A stretch of 64,000 nt of DNA, from NCBI GenBank assembly GCA_964645705.1, contig CAZYAB010000006.1, forward strand, positions 4,639 through 68,638, in the 5' to 3' direction. The first letter of the stretch is position 1. Every line of letters starts with the position of its first letter. Source of the DNA: CAXGTL01 sp964645705 (GTDB lineage Archaea > Nanobdellota > Nanobdellia > Woesearchaeales > CAXGTL01). The position numbers were made by a program, and so were the translations under genes. Shown piece after piece: positions 57,981-64,000 of the stretch. The notes under the pieces are model-generated. The model was not told the origin of the DNA. It did no database searches and was given only the letters and a program-made list of their open reading frames with translations.

Positions 57981-58922
57981 ATGAAAGGGCAAAAAGAGGT
58001 TGCACAATTAACATCTGAAGATGAATTCGAAGTAATCACTGATATAAGTGAATGTGAAAAACTTTGGAAAACTTTCAGTGCAAACAAAAAGATTTCTGAT
58101 ATGTGGGAATTTAAATTCTGTTTTCATAAATATTTTAATAACTTGCCGCATTTTATAGTTCATAAAAAGAATGGGAAAGTAGTTGGAATGTTGCCTTTGT
58201 CTTATGATGATGAACAAAAACTGTTTAAGTTCTTTCCAGGTGATGATGATTGGATTGAAAAGAATTCTATCTTTTTACATAAGAAAAGATCTTTAAAAGA
58301 ATTAATTAAGATGTGCCCTGAAAATACTAAGTTGACTGGAATAGATGAAATTCCTTTGTATAAAAAAATGTTTCAAGATGATGATTGTACTTATTCTTTG
58401 TATCCTGAAGAATTTGGATTTAAGATAGATAATTATTATAAATTATTCAAAAGAAGGCATGTTGCAAATATTCTGAGAGATATAAGGAAGTTAGATGATA
58501 AAGGGGTTATTATTATTCGTAATCCTAAGAATTATAAAAAAATGTATAAGTTGATGAAAAAATGGACATATAAATCATTTGGCAAAAAATCATATTTTTA
58601 TGACAAAAGATTTGACAAAGCTTTTTCAGATGTTTTGGATCTTTTTATGAAAAAAGATATAATGTACATGACTTTGATTAAGGTTGATGGTGAATTAGCT
58701 GCTGTTGATTTTGGTTGTGTTTATGGAAATACAATGACTGTGTTTGCTGGTGGTGTAAATCCTAAGTTTAGAAATAAAGGAATTGCAAAGTATATTAACA
58801 TGGAACATATTAAATATGGTTTTGAGTTTAAGTTAGACAAAATAGAATTCTTAGCTTTTAATTTTAATTGGAAAGAGATGTGGCATTTAAAGAAAGAAAA
58901 GTTGTTTAAGTTTTTGAAGTGA
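57981..58922 (+). CDS. GNAT/FemAB-like acetyltransferase
   Basis: 313 residues from MKGQKEVAQLTSEDEF; a TTG four codons upstream is an alternative. It shows two acyl-transferase-like halves of the FemAB/CelD type. The second half contains 'YMTLIKVDGELAAVDFGCVYGNTMTVFAGGVNPKFRNKGIAKYINMEHIKYGFE', matching the GNAT coenzyme A loop (R-N-K-G-I-A). The first half has 'HFIVHKKNGKVVGMLPLSYD'. The substrate is unknown; FemAB-type enzymes often modify cell-wall or lipid-linked amines. Confidence 0.75.
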   Translation: MKGQKEVAQLTSEDEFEVITDISECEKLWKTFSANKKISDMWEFKFCFHKYFNNLPHFIVHKKNGKVVGMLPLSYDDEQKLFKFFPGDDDWIEKNSIFLHKKRSLKELIKMCPENTKLTGIDEIPLYKKMFQDDDCTYSLYPEEFGFKIDNYYKLFKRRHVANILRDIRKLDDKGVIIIRNPKNYKKMYKLMKKWTYKSFGKKSYFYDKRFDKAFSDVLDLFMKKDIMYMTLIKVDGELAAVDFGCVYGNTMTVFAGGVNPKFRNKGIAKYINMEHIKYGFEFKLDKIEFLAFNFNWKEMWHLKKEKLFKFLK

Positions 58923-58924
58923 AG

Positions 58925-59398
58925 TTATTTCTTTAAAAAATAATCAAAAGATAATTCATCAAATTCTTTTGGTTCATACAAAACATAACCTTCTTTGTGC
59001 CATAAGACAAATTCTAAACCCATTTCATGTATTTTTTTACTGCAGTTTGTGCATGATGGCGGACCTGTTTGCTTTCTTTTACCATCTTTGACTTTCATGT
59101 GATACATTACTGCTCCTTTTAGTGAAACTTTTCTACCAATGCAGTTTAGTAATGCTAATTCTTCTGCATGTATTGCATTGCACAGTTCTATATGTGTATA
59201 ACTTTTTACATGTTCTCTTTGGCAGCATAAATGAGGTAGTGTTGGTTTGTTGTAGCCTGTTGCAATTATTTTGTTGTTCTTTACAATAACAACTCCTCTT
59301 TGTGATCTTTGGCATGTTGATTGTTTTGCTATTTCTGTTGCAATGTCCATGTATTTCAATGTTTGTTCTAGTTCTTGTGGGTCTATTATGTGTCTCAT
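58925..59398 (-). CDS. Cytidine/dCMP deaminase-family protein
   Basis: 157 residues. Zinc motifs 'CNAIHAEELALLN' (H-A-E) and 'PPSCTNCSKKI' (P-x-C-x-x-C) are complete, with 'ATGYNKPTLPHLCCQREH' as the substrate loop of ComE/dCMP-deaminase proteins. It probably deaminates dCMP or a related nucleotide to supply dUMP for thymidylate. Convergent with the GNAT gene, with stops two bases apart. Confidence 0.88.
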   Translation of the reverse strand: MRHIIDPQELEQTLKYMDIATEIAKQSTCQRSQRGVVIVKNNKIIATGYNKPTLPHLCCQREHVKSYTHIELCNAIHAEELALLNCIGRKVSLKGAVMYHMKVKDGKRKQTGPPSCTNCSKKIHEMGLEFVLWHKEGYVLYEPKEFDELSFDYFLKK

Positions 59399-59509
59399 GT
59401 TGGTTTTGTTTTTGTTTTTGGTATAAATATATTGTTATAATTAAAAACAATTATTGTATACTCTATCACCAAAAAATATAAATATCACACTAACTTAAAT
59501 AAGCACAAT

Positions 59510-60271
59510 ATGGGAGATCTCGTGAAAATACTATACAATAATGGAGTACACAAAGTTCTTACAAATCATGATGTTCTTATTAATGGAAACAATGCTTTAG
59601 AATTAAAACAGATTCCGAAAATAGATCCAATTAAATTAGAAATAGATAATTTTGATAATGTTATCTCTTTTCCACTTAAACCAAAATATGAAGAACTTGC
59701 ACAAAGAATGCATATAGCTGCTGTTCAATTAAAACAATATTATGATCAGGTTGCTGATAAAGATGAGAAATTTGTTCCGTATTGGACTCAAGAACAGACA
59801 TTTACAAAAGCTAGAGAAGATTTAGGTGAAATTAAGAAAAGAAAGTTCTTTGAAAGCCGTAAAAAGTTTATGCAAAGGAATAATTTAGAAGAAAGAATAG
59901 AAGTATATAAACAAATGTCACATTTGGATGTGTTTTTAAATCGCAATTATAGAAAATTTCCAGAATCTATGAAAGAGATGGGTAAAAATCTTAGGTATTC
60001 TAGCATGGAATTTAAATTTATTTCTAGTGTTGCGCCACCGATGTTAATTACTGGCGGATATAATTTGATTAATATGCCTGGAAATAGTCTTTTCTTTGTT
60101 GGTTTTGGTTATTTTTCTTATTGTTTGTTGGCGTTTTTTTCTTTTGCAATGTGTTGTCAAGAAAAGGCAAATGAGAAAACTACATTTGAAGATCATGCTC
60201 ATTTATTTTTAAAACATAATTCTGAAAAAGCTGATGACACTATTTCTTTAATACATGAATTAAGTGAATAG
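59510..60271 (+). CDS. Hypothetical protein with C-terminal membrane hairpin
   Basis: 253 residues. The soluble, charged N-terminal 170 residues include 'PLKPKYEELAQRMHIAAVQLKQYYDQVADKDEKFVPYWTQ'. Two membrane helices ('FKFISSVAPPMLITGGYNLI' and 'SLFFVGFGYFSYCLLAFFSFAMC') are followed by a short tail. It is nearly leaderless behind an AAATATAAAT box. First of a run of plus-strand genes (59510-63158) none of which I recognise. Confidence 0.55.
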   Translation: MGDLVKILYNNGVHKVLTNHDVLINGNNALELKQIPKIDPIKLEIDNFDNVISFPLKPKYEELAQRMHIAAVQLKQYYDQVADKDEKFVPYWTQEQTFTKAREDLGEIKKRKFFESRKKFMQRNNLEERIEVYKQMSHLDVFLNRNYRKFPESMKEMGKNLRYSSMEFKFISSVAPPMLITGGYNLINMPGNSLFFVGFGYFSYCLLAFFSFAMCCQEKANEKTTFEDHAHLFLKHNSEKADDTISLIHELSE

Positions 60272-60304
60272 AATCTGTAATGTATATATTATTGTGGGTA
60301 AATG

Positions 60305-60315
60305 TTTATATATTG
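60305..60315 (+). promoter_or_regulatory. TATA box for the gene at 60337
   Basis: TTTATATATTG is centred about 27 bases upstream of the ATG at 60337 and lies inside a longer in-frame extension beginning at 60280. This decides the start: a leaderless mRNA from 60337 is more likely than the hydrophobic 19-residue extension. Confidence 0.45.
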
Positions 60316-60336
60316 TTTATTTTTACTTTATTGATT

Positions 60337-61152
60337 ATGGCATTTACTTTTGATGTAAAGAATGTAAACTTATTTACTGTTAGAAACTTTGTTTATATTG
60401 GACTTAATTATTCTGAGTTAATTCCTGCTAGTGAATGTATTAATGAAATAATAAGTGAAAATATTGGTGAACTAAAAGTAAGACAATCTGATGTTGAGGT
60501 TGCTTTAGAAGGACATACTAAAGCCAGGTCTGAATGTTTTGTTGTTCCATTAAAAGAGCTTTTAGATGCATATAATGAAAGTAATGATGTACGCAAATAT
60601 ACTGAAGATTTTGGTGGGGTTACTAATACTTCTGCTAGTTTATTAGGATTTGCATATACAATTCATGCTGAGACTTTTGAAAATTCTGCTAGTCTTGATT
60701 TATGGTCTTTTTTAAAAAAGCAGTTATCTGATCCTGCTAAATATTTTGATAAATTTGAAGAAAAACGTTTATTGACATTAGATAGAGAAAAAAGTTTAGA
60801 ATTAATGCAGTCTAAGTTCGATGAATTAGATAAAGATGTTCCTGATAATTTTGCTCGTTTTTATGTGATGGATGGTTTGTCACAAATAACTGAAAATGAT
60901 TTTAGGCAAAGATATTTAGGTGTTGTTTTTTTAGATTCGTATAAAGCTGAAGATGACTCTGTTATTGATAAAGTAAAAGCAGAACTTTGTGATAAATTAC
61001 AAGTGTTTAAAGGCCCTGCTTTATCATTGTCTGCTCCTATTATATTTGAGACTCATTTTAAAGCTTATTTTGATGCTGAAAATTTGGTCAATGATTATGG
61101 TGAAGTATTATTCTCACCTAATTGGAAAAAGAAGATCTTTAGGTTTGGTTGA
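60337..61152 (+). CDS. Hypothetical cytoplasmic protein
   Basis: 271 residues from MAFTFDVKNVNLFTVRNFVY. If the start were 60280, a hydrophobic N-terminus (MYILLWVNVYILFIFTLLIM) would be added; the TATA box inside that stretch argues against it. Mostly alternating strands and helices ('ITENDFRQRYLGVVFLDSYKAEDDSVIDKVKAELCDKLQVFKG'). No motif recognised. Lies between two other unrecognised genes, probably with its own promoter. Confidence 0.5.
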   Translation: MAFTFDVKNVNLFTVRNFVYIGLNYSELIPASECINEIISENIGELKVRQSDVEVALEGHTKARSECFVVPLKELLDAYNESNDVRKYTEDFGGVTNTSASLLGFAYTIHAETFENSASLDLWSFLKKQLSDPAKYFDKFEEKRLLTLDREKSLELMQSKFDELDKDVPDNFARFYVMDGLSQITENDFRQRYLGVVFLDSYKAEDDSVIDKVKAELCDKLQVFKGPALSLSAPIIFETHFKAYFDAENLVNDYGEVLFSPNWKKKIFRFG

Positions 61153-61233
61153 TTAATTCTAATATATATTCTCTTGTAGACAAATGTTTATAAAATACTC
61201 ATTCTAACTGTATATATAATTGGGGGTGTAAAT

Positions 61234-62274
61234 ATGAGTTTAGGAAAAGAAATTGAAGCTATAGAAATGGAAAGAGGATTAGCTGGTATGCAAGAGCATA
61301 TGTGTAAAGAAAAGTTTAAAGATATTAGACAAAGAATTCTTGATGGGGAAAGAAGTGATGATCCTGTTAAAGATTTTATGATTGTTGCTTATTCTGGTGA
61401 ATTAAAAGGCGGACATGAGGTACTTGTTGAACAAGGCATAAAAAATTTGCAAGAGAAAATAAAAGAAAACCAAGGACAACAAGTTTTAGTTATAGTTGAT
61501 GAAGAGAAAATTGGTGGTTGTACTGGTCTTGGTGGCAAAGGTTATGTTGATTTAACTGAAATAAGAGTTTTGGGTGTTATTAATGGTGAGCTTAATTTTA
61601 GTTATGAACCTCGTACTGCTTTTATAGATTTATCAGCTAGGTGTGGTATTGGTGATATTGTGATTCCTACTAATGGTTATGTTACATTTGGTGATTATAG
61701 AAGAAAGAATGGTGGAATAAGGCTTAGAGATGGTGATATCTTAGTATCTCATGAATATGTTAAAGGTATTGGTAAGAAAATATATAGAAGGGCTGGAGAA
61801 GAATGGGGTAATGGTTTTAATTCTCAATGTGTTTTAAATATTATTATAGGTAGTGATGCAATTATGAGATATTTTAAGTTTAGTAGAAAACATTTAGATG
61901 ACTTTGGTGATGAGACAGAAAAAATGCTTGAGCATATGCCTAAGATAGAAGGTCATGAATATGAAATAAATGATCTTAGATATGCAGAAGCTTTAGAATT
62001 ATTAGGACAAGAAATACATGAAGGGTTTAAGGAAAAGTATGAAACAGTGAAAAAAAAAGAGGAATGTGATCTGTTGGATGCATTATTTACTTTTGCTTTG
62101 TATGGACAAAAACATTCTGATGCAGAGATGGTGAAAAGAGGCTTAGCAAAAGCATTTACAAAAGATTGGCATAAGCAAGATAAAATTATTAATAAAGGTC
62201 CTGGTTTAACAATGAGTGTTAAGGATACTGTGCTAGGATTATGTGATACTTATAATATTGATGTGCCTGAATAG
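61234..62274 (+). CDS. Hypothetical protein with possible beta-barrel core
   Basis: 346 residues. The centre is Gly-rich beta: 'VLVIVDEEKIGGCTGLGGKGYVDLTEIRVLGVINGELNFSYEPRTAFIDLSARCGIGDIVIPTNGYVTFGDYRRKNGGIRLRDGDILV' (given by its key Gly/Asp turns). A helical C-terminus follows. No enzyme signature is evident. A TATATATAAT box and GGGGGTG ribosome-binding site precede it. The next gene begins about 15 bases after its stop, so the two are likely an operon. Confidence 0.55.
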   Translation: MSLGKEIEAIEMERGLAGMQEHMCKEKFKDIRQRILDGERSDDPVKDFMIVAYSGELKGGHEVLVEQGIKNLQEKIKENQGQQVLVIVDEEKIGGCTGLGGKGYVDLTEIRVLGVINGELNFSYEPRTAFIDLSARCGIGDIVIPTNGYVTFGDYRRKNGGIRLRDGDILVSHEYVKGIGKKIYRRAGEEWGNGFNSQCVLNIIIGSDAIMRYFKFSRKHLDDFGDETEKMLEHMPKIEGHEYEINDLRYAEALELLGQEIHEGFKEKYETVKKKEECDLLDALFTFALYGQKHSDAEMVKRGLAKAFTKDWHKQDKIINKGPGLTMSVKDTVLGLCDTYNIDVPE

Positions 62275-62289
62275 GTGGAAGGTGTGAAA

Positions 62290-62862
62290 ATGAAAACAAT
62301 ACATATAAAATCTTTTGCAGAAAAGTTTAACTTTCATGTGCCTACTAGGTTTGTTCTTTCTATAGATCATTATTTGCCTATAGATTATAAAAAGATATTT
62401 CCTAGTTATAAGGAAAGCATAGAAAATACAACAAAATTTCTTTTAAATTATATGGATCAATTACAATTACCAGAAAATGTTGAAGGAGAAACAAGATATA
62501 GTTTTCAAGAATACCTTATGTTATCTCCTATTTCTTTCTCTAGATTATTTGAATTTCAAAGAGAACTAGGTGTTGTTAAATTTCCTGAGATTCGTATAAA
62601 AACAAATTATGGAAATTCTAAGATAGATATGAGGCCAGTTGATAAAACAAGAGATGTGGTAATAACCACATCAGGTCAAGGACTTGTTGATAAGGTTGTT
62701 GAAGAATTAAATGATGAATTATTGAAACAATTAGGTGCACATCATACTGAACTAAAGGTTTACAGAGATGATCCTGAAATGATTCAAGATTTGTATGTTG
62801 ACACTGCTGTTACTTTTCATAGTCTAGCTTGTGGTATGAAAGGGGCAGGGGGAGGTAATTGA
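62290..62862 (+). CDS. Hypothetical protein
   Basis: 190 residues from MKTIHIKSFAEKFNFHVPTR, with GGTGGAAGGTG upstream (an in-frame GTG/GTG lies within that site). It is a mix of helix and strand, ending with a Gly-rich tail 'SLACGMKGAGGGN'. 'MRPVDKTRDVVITTSGQGLVDKVVEELNDELLKQLGAHH' might form a small alpha/beta domain. Not recognised. The stop overlaps the next start. Confidence 0.5.
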   Translation: MKTIHIKSFAEKFNFHVPTRFVLSIDHYLPIDYKKIFPSYKESIENTTKFLLNYMDQLQLPENVEGETRYSFQEYLMLSPISFSRLFEFQRELGVVKFPEIRIKTNYGNSKIDMRPVDKTRDVVITTSGQGLVDKVVEELNDELLKQLGAHHTELKVYRDDPEMIQDLYVDTAVTFHSLACGMKGAGGGN

Positions 62863-63158
62863 AAGTGTCAAAGTCTAATTCCATCTACAGAGTTGAATAT
62901 GAATCTATAGTAACTTATTATCTTATTCCTGCGCATGTTAAAGAAAAAGATAGAAATGAAATGTTATTAAAATCATTTACTTCTGAAAATAATATTACTT
63001 GTGATGATTTTAAAAATAATAATGGGAAGATTGTATTTGAAACTAGTATATCTGTTGCTAGTTTTTATGATGTTGGAGAATTAGAGAAATTAGCGAATAG
63101 AGGAAGTGTAGAGAACCCTTTAGAATTAAAACTACTTTGTTTTAATGAGGATTATTAA
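62859..63158 (+). CDS. Small hypothetical protein
   Basis: 99 residues starting at a TTG that overlaps the preceding stop (TTGA), behind a GGGGGAGGT site; a GTG at 62865 is a possible alternative. It reads 'SNSIYRVEYESIVTYYLIPAHVKEKDRNEMLLKSF' then 'IVFETSISVASFYDVGELEKL'. No family recognised. Translationally coupled to 62290-62862, so the two products probably work together. Confidence 0.45.
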   Translation: MKVSKSNSIYRVEYESIVTYYLIPAHVKEKDRNEMLLKSFTSENNITCDDFKNNNGKIVFETSISVASFYDVGELEKLANRGSVENPLELKLLCFNEDY

Positions 63159-63173
63159 TATATTTAAGTTAAA

Positions 63174-63437
63174 ATGAAAATCGAAAAAAAAGTCTGGCCT
63201 AAATACTTCCAACTAATACTAGAAGGTAAAAAACATTTTGAACTAAGATTAGCTGATTGGGAATGTAATATTGGTGATATATTAGTTTTGAAAGAATGGG
63301 ATCCTGAAACTAAAGAGTTTACTGGAAGAGTTCTAGGAAAACAAGTAACATTCATAGCAAAAACCAAAAATATTCCTGATTTCTGGTCTAAAGAAGATGT
63401 TGAAAAGTATGGTTTTCAGATAATTAGTTTTAAGTGA
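63174..63437 (+). CDS. ASCH/DUF3850-type RNA-binding domain protein
   Basis: 87 residues: 'WPKYFQLILEGKKHFELRLADWECNIGDILVLKEWDPETKEFTGRVLGKQVTFI'. The sequence K-x-FELR, the 'GDILVLKEWD' strand and 'R-x-L-x-K-x-V-T-F/Y-I' match DUF3850, an ASCH/PUA-like fold that binds RNA or nucleotides. A complete small single-domain protein, 15 bases after the previous gene. Confidence 0.85.
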   Translation: MKIEKKVWPKYFQLILEGKKHFELRLADWECNIGDILVLKEWDPETKEFTGRVLGKQVTFIAKTKNIPDFWSKEDVEKYGFQIISFK

Positions 63438-63477
63438 TTTATTTGCTTTGGATTAGGATACAATCTGAACTTAATGT

Positions 63478-63639
63478 TTACCATTCTTCGATTATTTTTT
63501 CACTATATATTTCTTCCATGATCCTGTCACCATATACAGTTGTTGTTAAACCAACACCAGTACCAATCATAGGTTTATTATCAAAACAACCACTTTCACA
63601 AATAACATCTCCTTTTTTAACATATTTGTCAATTGTCAT
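63478..63639 (-). CDS. Putative small protein
   Basis: 53 residues: MTIDKYVKKGDVICESGCFD onward, ending 'DRIMEEIYSEKIIEEW'. The composition (mixed charge, Gly turns, Cys-x-x-x-Cys) looks protein-like rather than random. It fills an otherwise empty interval, convergent with the DUF3850 gene. A minus-strand ATATATAAAT lies about 15-20 bases upstream. Could be a small metal-binding protein. Tentative. Confidence 0.4.
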   Translation of the reverse strand: MTIDKYVKKGDVICESGCFDNKPMIGTGVGLTTTVYGDRIMEEIYSEKIIEEW

Positions 63640-63725
63640 ATGATTATTTATATATAAATACTTTATTAATCTTTCTAAAATCTTTGATTAATTTTATAAA
63701 TAACAATAACTTACACACATTTACA

Positions 63726-64000
63726 ATGCAAGACCAAGACTATGTAAGAAAGATATCATATAAAGAGATTGCATTTCTTGGTGATCTGGGCATAACTTCA
63801 GATCTTAGAGAAATGGTTCTTAGATGCTGGGCTGAGATCAAACACTGCCCTAAACTAGACATATCAATGTTCAAAGATAATTCAAAAGGATTTCAATTTA
63901 CATATGCTGGTTATTATCTAACTCATGCATTAGATAAACCAACTAAAAAAGAAAAAGTCTATTTTCTAATGTCTCAAGAGGATTTATCTAAGTTCGAAGG
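63726..64000 (+). CDS. Hypothetical protein (partial, runs off window end)
   Basis: Opens at ATG 63726 (MQDQDYVRKISYKEIAFLGD) and stays open to the window end, giving 91 codons. It has mixed helix/strand, two Cys and no signal peptide. A TTATAAATAAC TATA box lies about 25-30 bases upstream, so the start is well placed. Not recognised. Confidence 0.55.
   Translation, partial: MQDQDYVRKISYKEIAFLGDLGITSDLREMVLRCWAEIKHCPKLDISMFKDNSKGFQFTYAGYYLTHALDKPTKKEKVYFLMSQEDLSKFE

Noticed and set aside
63434..63643. Plus-strand frame at the DUF3850 3' side
   Set aside because: A Ser/Ile/Pro-rich frame without a ribosome-binding site; the opposite-strand 53-codon frame has the more protein-like composition.

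Overview
This 64 kb window is archaeal chromosomal DNA, AT-rich and densely coded. The archaeal assignment rests on TFB, TFS, PCNA, RpoK, RpoF, ribosomal protein L21e, the GatD/GatE amidotransferase pair, a Cdc48-type AAA ATPase, TATA boxes about 25 bases ahead of starts, and class III (archaeal) pilin signal peptides with a matching prepilin peptidase. Several small or lineage-restricted genes, and the lack of large metabolic operons, point to a DPANN-type archaeon (Woesearchaeota/Pacearchaeota/Micrarchaeota-like). The exact phylum cannot be fixed from this window.

Layout. 1-6922 (minus) is a cell-surface locus: signal-anchored, glycosylation-rich proteins, including a perfect 1170 bp tandem duplication, then two large membrane-anchored proteins. 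6945-7393 holds two heavily interrupted tRNA genes (Ser and initiator Met), followed by a free-standing LAGLIDADG-like endonuclease. 8192-15680 carries an HPF-like protein, RNase HIII, a TrmB-type regulator, SMC and a DUF1385 membrane protein. 15684-18464 carries a candidate structured RNA, a CARF-like protein, tRNA-Ile, tRNA-Trp, PCNA and tRNA-Leu. 18537-19800 is a coiled-coil three-gene operon. 19929-22282 has two radical SAM genes, the second preceded by a 25-codon peptide gene that resembles a RiPP precursor/maturase pair. 22345-36214 is mostly housekeeping: TyrRS, TldD/PmbA, RpoK, Cdc48, Sua5, GatD...GatE. 36217-40240 has Trm112, TFB, tRNA-Thr, a UDG-like enzyme and the conserved L21e-RpoF-DUF655 operon. 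40339-49455 has a HAD phosphatase, an ABC-2 exporter, a DHH phosphoesterase, a second structured region and an XPD/DinG-type helicase. 49720-55258 is a type IV pilus-related block interleaved with nitroreductase, cis-prenyltransferase-like, Nudix and TFS genes. 55242-64000 has two degenerate HIT proteins, an A-rich intergenic tract, a GNAT enzyme, a deaminase and a block of unrecognised genes.

Most striking. All six recognisable tRNA genes are interrupted. Five share an intron at the same T-loop position with similar ends, and the initiator tRNA appears to carry about five introns. Other points of interest are the candidate peptide/radical-SAM system, a dispersed 45 bp C-rich/G-quadruplex element (five copies, all in the same orientation, each followed by a covarying hairpin), and two intergenic regions dense in inverted repeats that look like unrecognised structured RNAs. 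No CRISPR array, rRNA or transposase was seen.
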